DNA of 64,000 nucleotides from Banduia mediterranea (GCF_031846245.1 NZ_JAVRIC010000006.1:62001-126000), one strand, 5' to 3'. Positions 17,776 to 27,418 are shown, numbered from the stretch's first letter. Translations and numbers: made by a program. Notes: a model not told the origin generated them from the sequence alone.

Positions 17776-20700
17776 ATGCGTAAATTCCTGACAGCCGGGG
17801 CCTGTGTCCTGTTTTCGGCTGGTGCCGCGTCCGCTGCAACGTCCAAGCCCAACTACGATGCCTGGCTAGACACTGCGCCTCGTGTGGGGACGTTCGGCGG
17901 CACTTTCGATTCAGTGCACACCCAGGCACGTCATGAGCGTGTCCAGCTGCGCAAGCGTCTCGGCTATCAGTCCAGTTTCGAACCGCGCAATGCGCGGGCC
18001 AGCTTTCTGTGGCTCACGTCTCAGGAGAGCCGCGTTCCGGCGGGCATCGGTTTGATCGAGGCGTCCGACCGTGCCGAATATGCGGCGCGCGATGCTCTGC
18101 GTCACGTCGCGGCGGATCTGGCCGTCGACCGCAGCATGTTGGATGCAGCGGTTTTGAACGATGCGCAGGATATGGGGCGTGGTGCAGTCATCGCCCGATT
18201 CGGGCAGCGCTACAACGGTGTCGAGGTCTTTGCGCGCAATCTCGCCGTGGCGATGCGCGGCGACTACAGTCCGGTGGCGGTGGCTGGCTATTTCGCGTCG
18301 ATGCCCAAGAGTGCACCTGCGGCGTTTGCGATGGCGGCGGCCGATGTGGTCGCGCCCGCTTTGGCGGATCTCAGTGATGGCCGCCTGCAGTTGGCAGGCG
18401 TGCCGGTTTCCGGCGGCATGGTCAATGGCTACGAGTTGTTCACGCCGCAATTGGCCAACGGCGCCGACTATCGGTTCACGCGCCCGGTCCGCGTTCGCAA
18501 GGTCTATTACGCGGTCAACGACGAGCTGATTCCGGCGTGGTATCTGGAACTGTTCGGTGAGGTCGGCGACGGCCACAATCAGGACGCGTACAGCTATGTG
18601 ATCAGTGCGGTCGATGGTGCCGTACTGTTCCGCAAGAACCTGATGGAGGATGCAGCCTTCTCCTATCGTGTATTCGCGGACACCGATGGGCTGTATCGTC
18701 CGTTTGACGGTCCGCTCGGAAATGAGCGCGCCCCGCTTGCGATTCCTGATCCCGATGTGAAGCCGGAGCGCGTTCCGGCCGAGGCTGCGCTGGTGACCCT
18801 GCAATCCGGACCGATTGCCAGTGGTGACCCCTGGTTGTCGCCTTCGGCGGTCGAAACCCGTGGCAACAACGTGGACGCCTACATCGACCGCTCATCGCCG
18901 GACGGCTTTACCGCGGACAGCAACGACTTTCGTGCGGCGCTGACCGAAAACGGAGATTTCGACTACGCCATTATCGCCGATGCTGACCCAGATGATTTGG
19001 AGGCGCAGGCCGGGGCCGCCGTCAATCTGTTCTACGTCAACAATTGGCTGCATGACTGGTGGTATGGCAACGGCTTCGATGAAGTCGCCGGAAACGCCCA
19101 GCTCAGCAACTACGGTCGTGGTGGCATCGAGGGCGATCCGATCCTGGCGGAAGGCCAGGACTATTCGGGTACCAATAACGCCAACATGTCGACGCCGGCC
19201 GACGGCGGCAATCCGCGCATGCAGATGTTCCTGTGGAGCGGTCTGCTCAAAGGCACGTTCGAGGTGCTTTCGCCTGCGCTCGGCGAGTTTCCGTTTCAGG
19301 TCGCCAATTTCGGCCCGGTGGATTTCGCGGTCCAGAATCAGCTTGTCGTTTTCGACGACGACACCATCGGCGAGGACCCCGATTCCGGGGCGCTGGGCAC
19401 CGAAACCGACGGCTGCGAGGCAGCCGTCAACGCAGCCCAGTTGAAAGGCAAGATCGCGGTGATCGACCGAGGCCTGTGTGCGTTCACTGAGAAAGTGCAG
19501 AACGCCCAAGCCGCTGGCGCCGTGGCGGCCCTGATCGTGGACAATATCGATGAGCCGCCCATCGCGATGGGCGGCGGTCCGGCCCGGACGATCCGCATAC
19601 CGGCGATGCTGACAACGCTGACGGCCGGAACCGCGATTCGCTCGGCGCTCGTTGATGGTCCGGTAACCGCGCTGATGGTGCGCGAGCTGAGCCCCATGAT
19701 CGACGGCACGATTGATTTCCAGATCGTCGGACATGAGTGGTTCCACTACGTCAGCAACCGACTTGTGGGCAATGCCTCCGGCCTGAGCAACGCCCAGGGC
19801 CGCGGAATGGGCGAGGGCTGGAGCGACTTCAGCGCGATGATTCTGACGGTGCGCGACTCCGATCTGGCGGTGCCGTCCAATCTCGGTTACGCAGGCGTCT
19901 ACGGCATGGCGAGCTATGTGGTGGACGATCCGTACTTCGGCATCCGTCGCGCCCCGTATTCGACTGATTTCAGCTACAACCCGCTGACGTTCAAGCACAT
20001 CGAAGACGGTGTGCCATTGCCTGTTACCGCGCCCTTGGCGTTCGGGGCCGACGGTGCCAGTAATGCCGAGGTCCACAACAGCGGGGAAATCTGGACGAAC
20101 GTGCTGTGGGAAGGCTACGCAGGCCTGCTCAACTCTGGACGCTACAGCTACGTCGACGCGCAGGAGCTGATGAAGGACTACGTGATCGGCGGACTCAAGA
20201 TGACCCCGAACGCACCGACATTCCTGGAAGCGCGCGACGGCATTCTGGCCGTGGCGGCGGCCACGTCCGAGGCGGATTTCGAAACGCTCGCAATCGCCTT
20301 CGCCAGGCGTGGTATGGGTGTCGGCGCGGTGGCGCCCGATCGTGGCGACGATACCAATAGTGGTGTGGTCGAGAGTTTCATTGCGCTCGGCAACACGCTG
20401 GCGATTGAGGGCACCAGCCTGGACATGAGCGAGGAGGACGGTGTCTACGGCTACTGTGATACCGACGATCTGCTGGATCAGGATGAAGCCGGCACGCTCT
20501 GGGTGACCCTGAGCACCGACGGCAATGTCGATCTGAGCGAGGGCGTCACGGCGACCGTGTCGGCCCCCGGCATTTCGTTCTACGACGGCGACCAGATCAG
20601 CTTCCCACCGGCGGAATTGGGCGAGACCACCTCGGGTTCGGTGCCGCTCAAGCTGATGACGTCCGATAGCGGCGAATTCAAGACCATCATCTTGACCTTG

Positions 20701-22731
20701 GCCGACCCGAATCCGGATGACGGTGTCACGATCCTTCCGGACAGCCTCAGCTTCCAGATGCAGGTCGATATCGACTTGACCCGGACCCGTACGCTGGACG
20801 ATTTCGAACAGCCGACGGCGAGTGAGCGCGATTGGAGCACAATCTTCACCGGTGGTGGCAGCGACTGGACGCTGACGGATGACTTCGTCGACAGTTTCGG
20901 CAGTGCGATGTACTACATTCCCGACAACGGGACGACCAGCGACGCTTCACTGGTCACGCCACCGATTATGGTCGGAGACGGCAGCTTCGGCATCGGGTTC
21001 GATCATTACTACGCTTTCGAACTCAACCAGAGTGGCACCACAGTGCGTGGCTACGACGGTGGCGTGATCGAAATCAGCGTCAATGGTGGTGCCTGGACCG
21101 ATGTATTCGATGCCGGCGCCGTGGTCACCCAGGGTGACGGCTACAATGGAACCCTTCGCAGCCCCAGCCGACCGGCTTTCGTTGGCGAGATCAATGACGT
21201 CGAAACGGCCGAGCATGTCGAGATCGATTTCGGCACCGCCCTGGTCGCGACCAGCGTGCGGCTGCGTTTCCGCCAGCTAACTGACGCTGGTGTCGGCGCC
21301 TTCGGCTGGTTGGTCGACAACGTCGGCGTGATCGGGGCCTCCGCAGCGCCGTTCCTCGAAGTGCTGCCGGATGACGGTGTCTGCGTGAACCGCGCGCCGT
21401 ATGCCGTAGCGCCGGCGGATTTCTCTGCGCCGGAACGTTCGGACGGCAGTGCCGAACAGGCAAGGATCACGCTGGCCGGTTCGGTCAATGATCTGGACGA
21501 GGGGCAGCCGATCAGCTTCAAGTGGGTGCAGACCGCTGGCCCGACGGTGAGCCTGAACGGGGCGAACCAGGCGACGGCTAGTTTTGTGGCGCCGGAGCTC
21601 GACGACGATGTGGAGCTGACGTTCGCGCTGACGGTGAACGACGGCAGCCTGCAGTCCTCGGATTCGGTCACGGCGACCGTGACCAATGTGGAGACGCCGC
21701 CGACTGTCCTGGTCGAAAGCTTCTCGGCACCGGAGCGCGCGGACGGGGCCAGTTCGCAGGCGATGATCTCGATCACGGGAACGGCTACCGATCCGGACGG
21801 AACCGCGGGGCTCAGCTATGCCTGGTCGCAAACCGGCGGCCCCACGGTTGAGCTGGACGGTGCCGCTTCGAATACGGCGAGCTTCGTGGCACCGCAGGTC
21901 GATCTCGACACACCGATGACGTTCCTGCTGACTGCGACTGACCGCAGTGGCCTGAGCGGTACCGGTGAAATGACCGTGACCGTGCTCAACGTCGAGTCGC
22001 CGCCCACTGCGATCGCGCCCGAAGACTTCTCGGCGCCGGAACGCGCAAGCGTAGCGGCGGCGGGCAGGGCTGGGCCTGTCAACAAGGCAACGCAGGCGAC
22101 AATCACGCTGGACGGTGATGGCACCGATCCGGACGGTGACGAACTGAGCTACGCCTGGACGCAGACCGGCGGACCGACCGCCGGGCTGATCGACACCGAT
22201 TCCGAGGACGCCAGTTTTGTCGCACCGGCCGTCACGGCCGACACGCCGCTCACGTTTGTTCTGACGGTGAGCGACGGCACCAGCGAGCACGCGGATGAGG
22301 TCGTGGTCACGATCCTCAACGTCAACGCCGCGCCGGTGGCTGTCGCTGCGGTGGTCGGTGAGGGCTTCGAAGTCGGCGACACCGTCACGCTGGATGGCAG
22401 TGGTTCGAGCGATCCCGACGACGAGGCCTTCGTCTATGCCTGGACTCAGACTGATGGCCCCGAGGTGACGCTGTCGGACGCCTCGGCGGCCATGCCGACA
22501 TTCGTGGCGGCCTCGGCCGGAACCTATGGTTTCAGCCTGAGCGTGACAGACGAGGAAGGCGCCAGCAGCACCGCGACCACAACGCTGACCGTCGCAGCCG
22601 CACCGGCGCCTCCGCCGGTGGACAACGGCGGCGGTGGTGATGGCGGTGCCTTCGGCCTGGTCACGCTGGCCGGTCTGGCGGCCCTGCTGGCACTGCGTCG
22701 CCGTCGGGTATTCGGTCACAGCCTGCGCTGA
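17776..22731 (+). CDS. Secreted M36 (fungalysin) metalloprotease with PA domain, PKD/REJ-like repeats and GlyGly-CTERM tail
   Basis: The 1651-residue preproprotein starts at ATG 17776 with a Sec signal peptide (MRKFLTAGACVLFSAGAASA). A long propeptide follows. A protease-associated insert lies near residue 556 (GKIAVIDRGLCAFTEKVQ). The M36 zinc site HEWFH is near residue 653, with the third ligand in GRGMGEGWSDF. From about residue 1212 there are four Ig/PKD-like repeats, each with DFSAPER or equivalent, a WxQTxGP motif and SFVAP. The tail is Gly-rich, then a hydrophobic helix, then RRRR: a GlyGly-CTERM/rhombosortase signal. Such proteins are type II-secreted. The protease is probably extracellular or surface-attached. 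Confidence 0.92.
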   Translation: MRKFLTAGACVLFSAGAASAATSKPNYDAWLDTAPRVGTFGGTFDSVHTQARHERVQLRKRLGYQSSFEPRNARASFLWLTSQESRVPAGIGLIEASDRAEYAARDALRHVAADLAVDRSMLDAAVLNDAQDMGRGAVIARFGQRYNGVEVFARNLAVAMRGDYSPVAVAGYFASMPKSAPAAFAMAAADVVAPALADLSDGRLQLAGVPVSGGMVNGYELFTPQLANGADYRFTRPVRVRKVYYAVNDELIPAWYLELFGEVGDGHNQDAYSYVISAVDGAVLFRKNLMEDAAFSYRVFADTDGLYRPFDGPLGNERAPLAIPDPDVKPERVPAEAALVTLQSGPIASGDPWLSPSAVETRGNNVDAYIDRSSPDGFTADSNDFRAALTENGDFDYAIIADADPDDLEAQAGAAVNLFYVNNWLHDWWYGNGFDEVAGNAQLSNYGRGGIEGDPILAEGQDYSGTNNANMSTPADGGNPRMQMFLWSGLLKGTFEVLSPALGEFPFQVANFGPVDFAVQNQLVVFDDDTIGEDPDSGALGTETDGCEAAVNAAQLKGKIAVIDRGLCAFTEKVQNAQAAGAVAALIVDNIDEPPIAMGGGPARTIRIPAMLTTLTAGTAIRSALVDGPVTALMVRELSPMIDGTIDFQIVGHEWFHYVSNRLVGNASGLSNAQGRGMGEGWSDFSAMILTVRDSDLAVPSNLGYAGVYGMASYVVDDPYFGIRRAPYSTDFSYNPLTFKHIEDGVPLPVTAPLAFGADGASNAEVHNSGEIWTNVLWEGYAGLLNSGRYSYVDAQELMKDYVIGGLKMTPNAPTFLEARDGILAVAAATSEADFETLAIAFARRGMGVGAVAPDRGDDTNSGVVESFIALGNTLAIEGTSLDMSEEDGVYGYCDTDDLLDQDEAGTLWVTLSTDGNVDLSEGVTATVSAPGISFYDGDQISFPPAELGETTSGSVPLKLMTSDSGEFKTIILTLADPNPDDGVTILPDSLSFQMQVDIDLTRTRTLDDFEQPTASERDWSTIFTGGGSDWTLTDDFVDSFGSAMYYIPDNGTTSDASLVTPPIMVGDGSFGIGFDHYYAFELNQSGTTVRGYDGGVIEISVNGGAWTDVFDAGAVVTQGDGYNGTLRSPSRPAFVGEINDVETAEHVEIDFGTALVATSVRLRFRQLTDAGVGAFGWLVDNVGVIGASAAPFLEVLPDDGVCVNRAPYAVAPADFSAPERSDGSAEQARITLAGSVNDLDEGQPISFKWVQTAGPTVSLNGANQATASFVAPELDDDVELTFALTVNDGSLQSSDSVTATVTNVETPPTVLVESFSAPERADGASSQAMISITGTATDPDGTAGLSYAWSQTGGPTVELDGAASNTASFVAPQVDLDTPMTFLLTATDRSGLSGTGEMTVTVLNVESPPTAIAPEDFSAPERASVAAAGRAGPVNKATQATITLDGDGTDPDGDELSYAWTQTGGPTAGLIDTDSEDASFVAPAVTADTPLTFVLTVSDGTSEHADEVVVTILNVNAAPVAVAAVVGEGFEVGDTVTLDGSGSSDPDDEAFVYAWTQTDGPEVTLSDASAAMPTFVAASAGTYGFSLSVTDEEGASSTATTTLTVAAAPAPPPVDNGGGGDGGAFGLVTLAGLAALLALRRRRVFGHSLR

Positions 22732-22744
22732 GTGGCTCGATACA

Positions 22745-22782
22745 CTGTGTGGGCGCCCGCTGCCTGTGTGGGCGCCCGCTGC
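22745..22782. repeat. 19-bp tandem duplication
   Basis: CTGTGTGGGCGCCCGCTGC occurs twice head to tail (22745-22763 and 22764-22782), 13 bases after the protease stop codon. Each unit contains the self-complementary GGGCGCCC and could form a small hairpin. Confidence 0.8.
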
Positions 22783-22967
22783 GGAGTACTGCTTCGTCCG
22801 GGCCGGTGATCAATTCGCTTGGTCGATGAAGAACTACATCACGCCGGCCGAGGTCTGGGCCGATCCGTACGTCGAATGTCTCGGGCGGGTGCGGACACCA
22901 CTGATCGAGTCGCGTGTCGCCGATGCCGTCCCGGCGCCGGTCAGCTCGAAAGCTGCCGCATAACGGC

Positions 22968-23591
22968 CTATTCGCAGGTCCAGCGGTACGGGCCCAGCTG
23001 CGGGCTGGAAAGCTCGACGGTATCGCCCGGCTTGAGCGGACCTACGCCGGCCGGGGTGCCGGTGAAGATCACATCGCCGGGCTGCAGTGCCCAGGACTGC
23101 GACAGGATGTTGATCAGTCGGAATACCGGATACAGCATCAGCGAGGTATCGCCGCGCTGGCGCACTTCGCGATTGACCCTGCATTCGAACTGCAGGTTCT
23201 GCAGGTCCTGGTTGTTGTACGGGCGAAAGTTGCCGAGTGGGGCCGAGCCGTCGAATGACTTGGCCAGTTCCCAAGGCTGGCCGCTCTTCTTCAGCTCCCT
23301 TTGCAGGTCGCGCAGCGTAAGGTCCAGGCCCAGCGTGATGCCTGCGATCCACTCGTAAGCCGACTCTACCGGAACGTCGAAGCCACCGCCGGTGACCGAC
23401 ACCACCAATTCGGCCTCGTGATGGGTTTCGCCGCGCCCGCGCGGCAGGCGAATCGGCTCGCCAGGCGCGACCAGCGCCGAAACCGGTTTCATGAACACCA
23501 CGCAGCCGGAGTCCGGCGAATTGCCGAGTTCTTCGATGTGCGCGGCGTAGTTGCGTCCGATGCAGAAGATGCGACCGATATCGTCGTTCAT
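22968..23591 (-). CDS. Fumarylacetoacetate hydrolase (FAH) family enzyme
   Basis: The 207-residue protein is the single-domain FAH type. It begins RIFCIGRNYAAHIEELGN, has the metal ligands in THHEAELVV (the E-x-E pair) and the downstream aspartate in GITLGLDLTLRD, and ends with the SPQLGPYRW segment. The FTGTPAGVGPLKPGD motif is characteristic. Related enzymes act as acylpyruvases, oxaloacetate decarboxylases or in aromatic catabolism; the substrate here is unknown. ATG 23591 was chosen over an in-frame TTG at 23642. It is the downstream partner of the DUF502 gene, 63 bases away. Confidence 0.88.
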   Translation of the reverse strand: MNDDIGRIFCIGRNYAAHIEELGNSPDSGCVVFMKPVSALVAPGEPIRLPRGRGETHHEAELVVSVTGGGFDVPVESAYEWIAGITLGLDLTLRDLQRELKKSGQPWELAKSFDGSAPLGNFRPYNNQDLQNLQFECRVNREVRQRGDTSLMLYPVFRLINILSQSWALQPGDVIFTGTPAGVGPLKPGDTVELSSPQLGPYRWTCE

Positions 23592-23654
23592 GCAGACAGC
23601 ATGCTGGAAGTCGCGCGCCAAGGCCAGAACCGGTTCAGCCAAATTGGCGCCGTT

Positions 23655-24281
23655 TCAAACGCGTTCGTCGGGTGGTGCTGCCTTCGATCTGGAATCCGGC
23701 GATCGCGACATGCCGGCGGTGACCACGAAGCGCATTGCGTCTTCGAAGCTCATGTCGACGCGCATCAGGCAGCGCCGTGGAATGAACGCCGTATAGCCAC
23801 CGATCTGGTAGCTCATCGGCATGTAGACCGCCACTTCGTCTTCCTCGCTGTGTGGAAACTGCAGCGAGGAAAAATCCTCGATCGTGACGAAGCCCAGCAG
23901 CTTCATCGGCAGGCCCGGCCATTGCACCATCACGACCTTGTCGAACTGCTGTTGACCGGTCTTGGAGAACAGGCCGGTCAGATCGCGCACGGCGCCATAG
24001 ACCGTCTTGATCAGCGGAATGCGTTCGAACCAGTGTTCGAACCATTTGACGAACTCACGGAAGAAGAACGCCCGCATCAGGAATCCGACGGCGAGCACCA
24101 GCAACAGGCCCACGAACAGACCCATGCCGCGCCAGTAGGCGCCGGTGGGCAGAATCAGTCGCAGGATTTCGCCGAGCATGGATTCGATCATGCCGACCAG
24201 CCAGAACACCACGGCGATCGTGATCATGATCGGCAGCACGGCGATCAGACCACTGAGAAAGGTCTTGAGAAGTTTTTGCAC
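23655..24281 (-). CDS. DUF502 inner-membrane protein
   Basis: The protein has two N-terminal transmembrane helices (residues about 8-30 and 50-75) and a soluble domain with the family segments ERIPLIKTVYGAVRDL and FDKVVMVQWPG. The GTG at 24279-24281 was chosen because an AGGGA element lies about ten bases upstream, giving 208 residues; an ATG at 24311 would add ten residues. DUF502 proteins are widespread and of uncertain role. It is probably co-transcribed with the FAH-family gene downstream. Confidence 0.8.
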   Translation of the reverse strand: MQKLLKTFLSGLIAVLPIMITIAVVFWLVGMIESMLGEILRLILPTGAYWRGMGLFVGLLLVLAVGFLMRAFFFREFVKWFEHWFERIPLIKTVYGAVRDLTGLFSKTGQQQFDKVVMVQWPGLPMKLLGFVTIEDFSSLQFPHSEEDEVAVYMPMSYQIGGYTAFIPRRCLMRVDMSFEDAMRFVVTAGMSRSPDSRSKAAPPDERV

Positions 24282-24380
24282 TGCCGAAAGTCCCTGTGGT
24301 CCGGGCGGCATATTGTCGCCGCATGGCGTGATGCTACCGCCCGATGACTGAATCGTGCATGGACGGGGCCGGCGGGTGAC

Positions 24381-24409
24381 TTGTCCGAATGTAGCGGCCC
24401 GCTTAGAAT
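24381..24409 (+). promoter_or_regulatory. Sigma-70-like promoter for the ilv leader
   Basis: The -35 element TTGTCC (24381-24386) and -10 element TAGAAT (24404-24409) are separated by exactly 17 bases. Transcription would start near 24416, about 66 bases before the leader peptide ATG. Confidence 0.65.
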
Positions 24410-24481
24410 TCGCTGTGATCGAAATCTGACCACGGTCGGATTTCGCCAGAATTTCGCAGCACCCAGGCAAAAACCATATTT

Positions 24482-24544
24482 ATGAATCCGATGCAGCAGC
24501 TCGTCGTCGTACTCGTAGCGGTCGTCGTTATCGACGCGCCCTAG
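24482..24544 (+). CDS. ilv attenuator leader peptide
   Basis: A 20-codon open frame whose centre, QLVVVLVAVVVID, contains seven valines, two leucines and one isoleucine. This is the classical composition of branched-chain amino acid leader peptides. It lies between a good promoter and a rho-independent attenuator and precedes ilvB and ilvE. Ribosome stalling at Val/Leu/Ile codons when charged tRNAs are scarce would favour the antiterminator. The region GCTCGTC (24499-24505) can pair with GACGAGC (24547-24553), and the GGGG at 24544 can pair with the CCCCC of the terminator stem, consistent with alternative folds. Confidence 0.88.
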   Translation: MNPMQQLVVVLVAVVVIDAP

Positions 24545-24566
24545 GGGACGAGCACGCTCATCAAAA

Positions 24567-24600
24567 CCCCCGCCGGCGCAAATGCCGGCGGGGGTTTTTT
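24567..24600 (+). terminator. ilv attenuator terminator
   Basis: A perfect 11-bp GC stem (24567-24577 with 24584-24594), a six-base loop and six T residues. It sits between the leader peptide and ilvB. Confidence 0.92.
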
Positions 24601-24653
24601 GTTGTCGCCCGTACCGGTTGAACGTCCGGCGGTTTCTTCGCAAGGAACCGGCA

Positions 24654-26345
24654 ATGAGACTCACAGGCGCAGAACTGATCATCGGCTTTCTCGAACGGCG
24701 CGGCACTGGCGTCGTCGTCGGCATTCCCGGTGGGACCGTACTGCCGTTGTATCGCGCGCTGGCTGATTCCCGGCTGCGTCACGTACTGGCACGGCACGAG
24801 CAAGGGGCGGCCTTCGTCGCCCAGGGCCTGGCCCGCATCTCCGGCCGGGCCGGCGTGTGCTTCGCCACCTCCGGCCCGGGCATGACCAACCTGGTCACTG
24901 CGCTGGCCGATGCCAAGGCCGATTCGATTCCGCTGGTGTGCATCACCGGGCAGGTGCCGCGCGCCCTGATCGGTACGGATGCCTTCCAGGAGATGCCGAC
25001 CGGCCGCATCGTCGAATCGATCACCAAGGCCTGCTTTGAGGTGCGCAACAGCGCCGATCTGCCGGACCTGCTGGTCGAGGCGTTCCGTCTCGCGGAAAGC
25101 GGACGTCCGGGACCGGTGGTGCTCGACGTGCCCAAGGACGTGCAGGCCGAGTCGATCGAGCTTGCCGACTGGCCGGATGCCGCTGCCCCGCAGCCGGTGG
25201 CAGGCATCGATGGGCTCGCCATCGAGCATGCGGTGCGAATGATCGCGGCAGCGCAGCGTCCGGTGTTGTACCTCGGCGGCGGCGTCACCCAGGCGCGGGC
25301 CCAGGCCGCCGCGCAGGCCCTGGCCGAGCGGGCGGGGCTGCCGACCACCGCCACGCTGATGGCGCTCGGCAGCCTGCCGCCGGATCATCCGCTGGCCTTG
25401 GGCATGCTCGGCATGCACGGCGCGCGCTATACCAATCTGGTGCTGGATGAATGCGATCTGCTGATCGCGATCGGCGCCCGCTTCGATGATCGAGCGACCG
25501 GTCGGCTCGACCGTTTCTGTGCCAGGGCGCGGGTGATCCATATCGACGCCGACCCGCGTGAACTCGGTAAGCTGCGACGCCCTGAACTGGCGATTCACGC
25601 CGATGCCGGCGTCGCCCTGCGTGCGTTGGCCGAAGCGGTGACGCCGGCGCTGCGCCCGGAATGGCTGGCGCGCGTCGGTGAACTGCGACGTGCCTATCCC
25701 TTGCCGCTGCCGGGGCTCGACGATGTGCGGCGTCCGTACGGCCTGATTCGTGCGGTGGCCGATGTCGTCGGGCCGCAGGCCGCGATCACCACCGACGTGG
25801 GCCAGCACCAGATGTGGGTCGCGCAGAGCTACCCGTTCACGCGTGCGGATCGCTGGCTCAGCTCGGGTGGGCTCGGAACCATGGGCTTCGGCCTGCCGGC
25901 CGCGATCGGCGCCGCGCTGGCGAGGCCGGACGCCCCGGTGGTCTGCTTTACCGGCGATGGCAGTCTGCTGATGAACATCCAGGAACTGGGCACGCTCGCC
26001 GAACTCGGCCTGGACGTGAAGGTCGTGGTGCTCGACAACGCGGCGCTGGGCTTGGTGCACCAGCAGCAGCGTCTGTTCTACGAATCCCGCCACGCCGGTG
26101 CACACTACGCGCGACCCGCCGATTTCTGCGCGATTGCCGAAGGTTTCGGGGTCTCCGCCTGTGATCTCGGCGTCGCCGCCAATGCCGCCCACGCCCGCAA
26201 AGGCCTGATCGCTGCCCTGCGTGCACCCGGCCCGCAGCTGATACGGGCACCGGTCGCGGTCGAGGAAATGGTATTGCCGATGGTGGCGCCCGGCGCCGGC
26301 AATACCGAAGTCGTCGAAACCCCATGTTGGGAGGCTGAATCATGA
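24654..26345 (+). CDS. ilvB: Acetolactate synthase large (catalytic) subunit
   Basis: The 563-residue ThDP enzyme performs the first common step of branched-chain amino acid synthesis: two pyruvate to acetolactate, or pyruvate plus 2-ketobutyrate to acetohydroxybutyrate. The ThDP activation glutamate is in ARHEQGAAF, FAD/ThDP-binding segments are typical (FATSGPGMTNLVTA), and the ThDP-Mg motif is GDGSLLMNIQELGT. An AAGGAA ribosome site precedes ATG 24654. The gene follows the attenuator and overlaps ilvE by four bases. No small-subunit gene sits between ilvB and ilvE as in ilvGMEDA. Confidence 0.95.
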   Translation: MRLTGAELIIGFLERRGTGVVVGIPGGTVLPLYRALADSRLRHVLARHEQGAAFVAQGLARISGRAGVCFATSGPGMTNLVTALADAKADSIPLVCITGQVPRALIGTDAFQEMPTGRIVESITKACFEVRNSADLPDLLVEAFRLAESGRPGPVVLDVPKDVQAESIELADWPDAAAPQPVAGIDGLAIEHAVRMIAAAQRPVLYLGGGVTQARAQAAAQALAERAGLPTTATLMALGSLPPDHPLALGMLGMHGARYTNLVLDECDLLIAIGARFDDRATGRLDRFCARARVIHIDADPRELGKLRRPELAIHADAGVALRALAEAVTPALRPEWLARVGELRRAYPLPLPGLDDVRRPYGLIRAVADVVGPQAAITTDVGQHQMWVAQSYPFTRADRWLSSGGLGTMGFGLPAAIGAALARPDAPVVCFTGDGSLLMNIQELGTLAELGLDVKVVVLDNAALGLVHQQQRLFYESRHAGAHYARPADFCAIAEGFGVSACDLGVAANAAHARKGLIAALRAPGPQLIRAPVAVEEMVLPMVAPGAGNTEVVETPCWEAES

Positions 26346-27418
26346 GTGCTTACGGGACCGAGCCGGGGGCGCCGACGAATGATGGCAACCCTGGCGAGAC
26401 GAGCGAACTTCCGCAGCCGGAGGATTTGGGCTTCGGCCGTTATCTGGGCGCGCATCTGGTGCTTGCCGAACACGATGGCGCGCGATGGTCCGCGCCAGGC
26501 CTGCTGCCGCGCCAGGCCTTGTGCGTGCCGGTCGCCAGCGCAGGCGTGCAGTACGGGCTGTCGGTGTTCGAAGGGCTCAAGGCCTACCGCGGCGCCGACG
26601 GGGGGGTGCATCTGTTCCGCCCGCAGGCGCACGCGCACCGCTTCGCGGCCAGTGCCGCGCGGCTCGGACTGCCGGCGGTCGATGAAGCTCTTTTTGTCGA
26701 AAGCTGCGCCATGGCCGTGGACGCGCATCGCAAGCTGTTGCCGCCGTACGGACGGGGCTCGCTGTACCTTCGGCCCACGATTCACGCAGACGAGGAATTC
26801 CTGGGCCTGCGGCGCGCGCAGCGGCACCGCTACAGCGTGGTCGTCAGTGCCTGTTCCGATCCGGCGATGAAGCGGCTCAGGCTCTGGGCGGAGCCGCATC
26901 TGATCCGCGCTGCCGTCGGCGGGTTGGGCGCGGCCAAGACCGGCGCCAACTATGCCGCCGGACTGGCCGGCCTGATGCATGCGCAGGCGAAAGCTTATGA
27001 CGACGTCGTATGGCTGGACGCGGCGACGCACACTCGGCTCGGCGAAGCCGGCAGTATGAATCTGTTCGTGCGCATCGGTTCGCGTCTGCTGACGCCGCCC
27101 CTGGACGGTTGCATTCTGGCCGGCATCACGCGCGACAGCCTGTTGCAGATGGCGCGCCGGGCGAGACTCGATGCCGTCGAATGTGAAATCAGTCTTGACG
27201 ATCTGGCGATCGCGCAGCAGCGCGGCGAACTAGGCGGGGCATTCGGTTGCGGCACGGCCGCGCGCATCGTCGCCATCGATGAAATCGGGGATTCCACGCG
27301 ATGCATCCGTTTTTCAGCGCAGGACGCGTGCGTGTCCAGACTCTGCGCGGCGCTCAAGGACGTGCAGGAGGGTGGTACGAGCGATTGGCCGCAATGGCGT
27401 TACGGACTATTCGGCTGA
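26342..27418 (+). CDS. ilvE: Branched-chain amino acid aminotransferase (class IV, long type)
   Basis: The 358-residue PLP class IV aminotransferase transfers an amino group between glutamate and branched-chain 2-keto acids. Features are GVQYGLSVFEGLKAYRG near the active site, the Schiff-base lysine in GLGAAKTGANYAAGL, and the LGEAGSMNLFV and LAGITRDSLLQMAR phosphate-binding segments. The length and motifs match the group II BCAT (about 350-360 residues) rather than the ~309-residue E. coli IlvE. ATGA overlap with ilvB makes it the second gene of the attenuated operon. Its 3' end overlaps the convergent hydrolase by 12 bases. Confidence 0.93.
   Translation: MSAYGTEPGAPTNDGNPGETSELPQPEDLGFGRYLGAHLVLAEHDGARWSAPGLLPRQALCVPVASAGVQYGLSVFEGLKAYRGADGGVHLFRPQAHAHRFAASAARLGLPAVDEALFVESCAMAVDAHRKLLPPYGRGSLYLRPTIHADEEFLGLRRAQRHRYSVVVSACSDPAMKRLRLWAEPHLIRAAVGGLGAAKTGANYAAGLAGLMHAQAKAYDDVVWLDAATHTRLGEAGSMNLFVRIGSRLLTPPLDGCILAGITRDSLLQMARRARLDAVECEISLDDLAIAQQRGELGGAFGCGTAARIVAIDEIGDSTRCIRFSAQDACVSRLCAALKDVQEGGTSDWPQWRYGLFG

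Noticed and set aside
22826-22963. Possible 45-residue gene (MKNYITPAEVWADPYVECLG)
   Set aside because: It has no ribosome site and no recognisable family; too little support to call.
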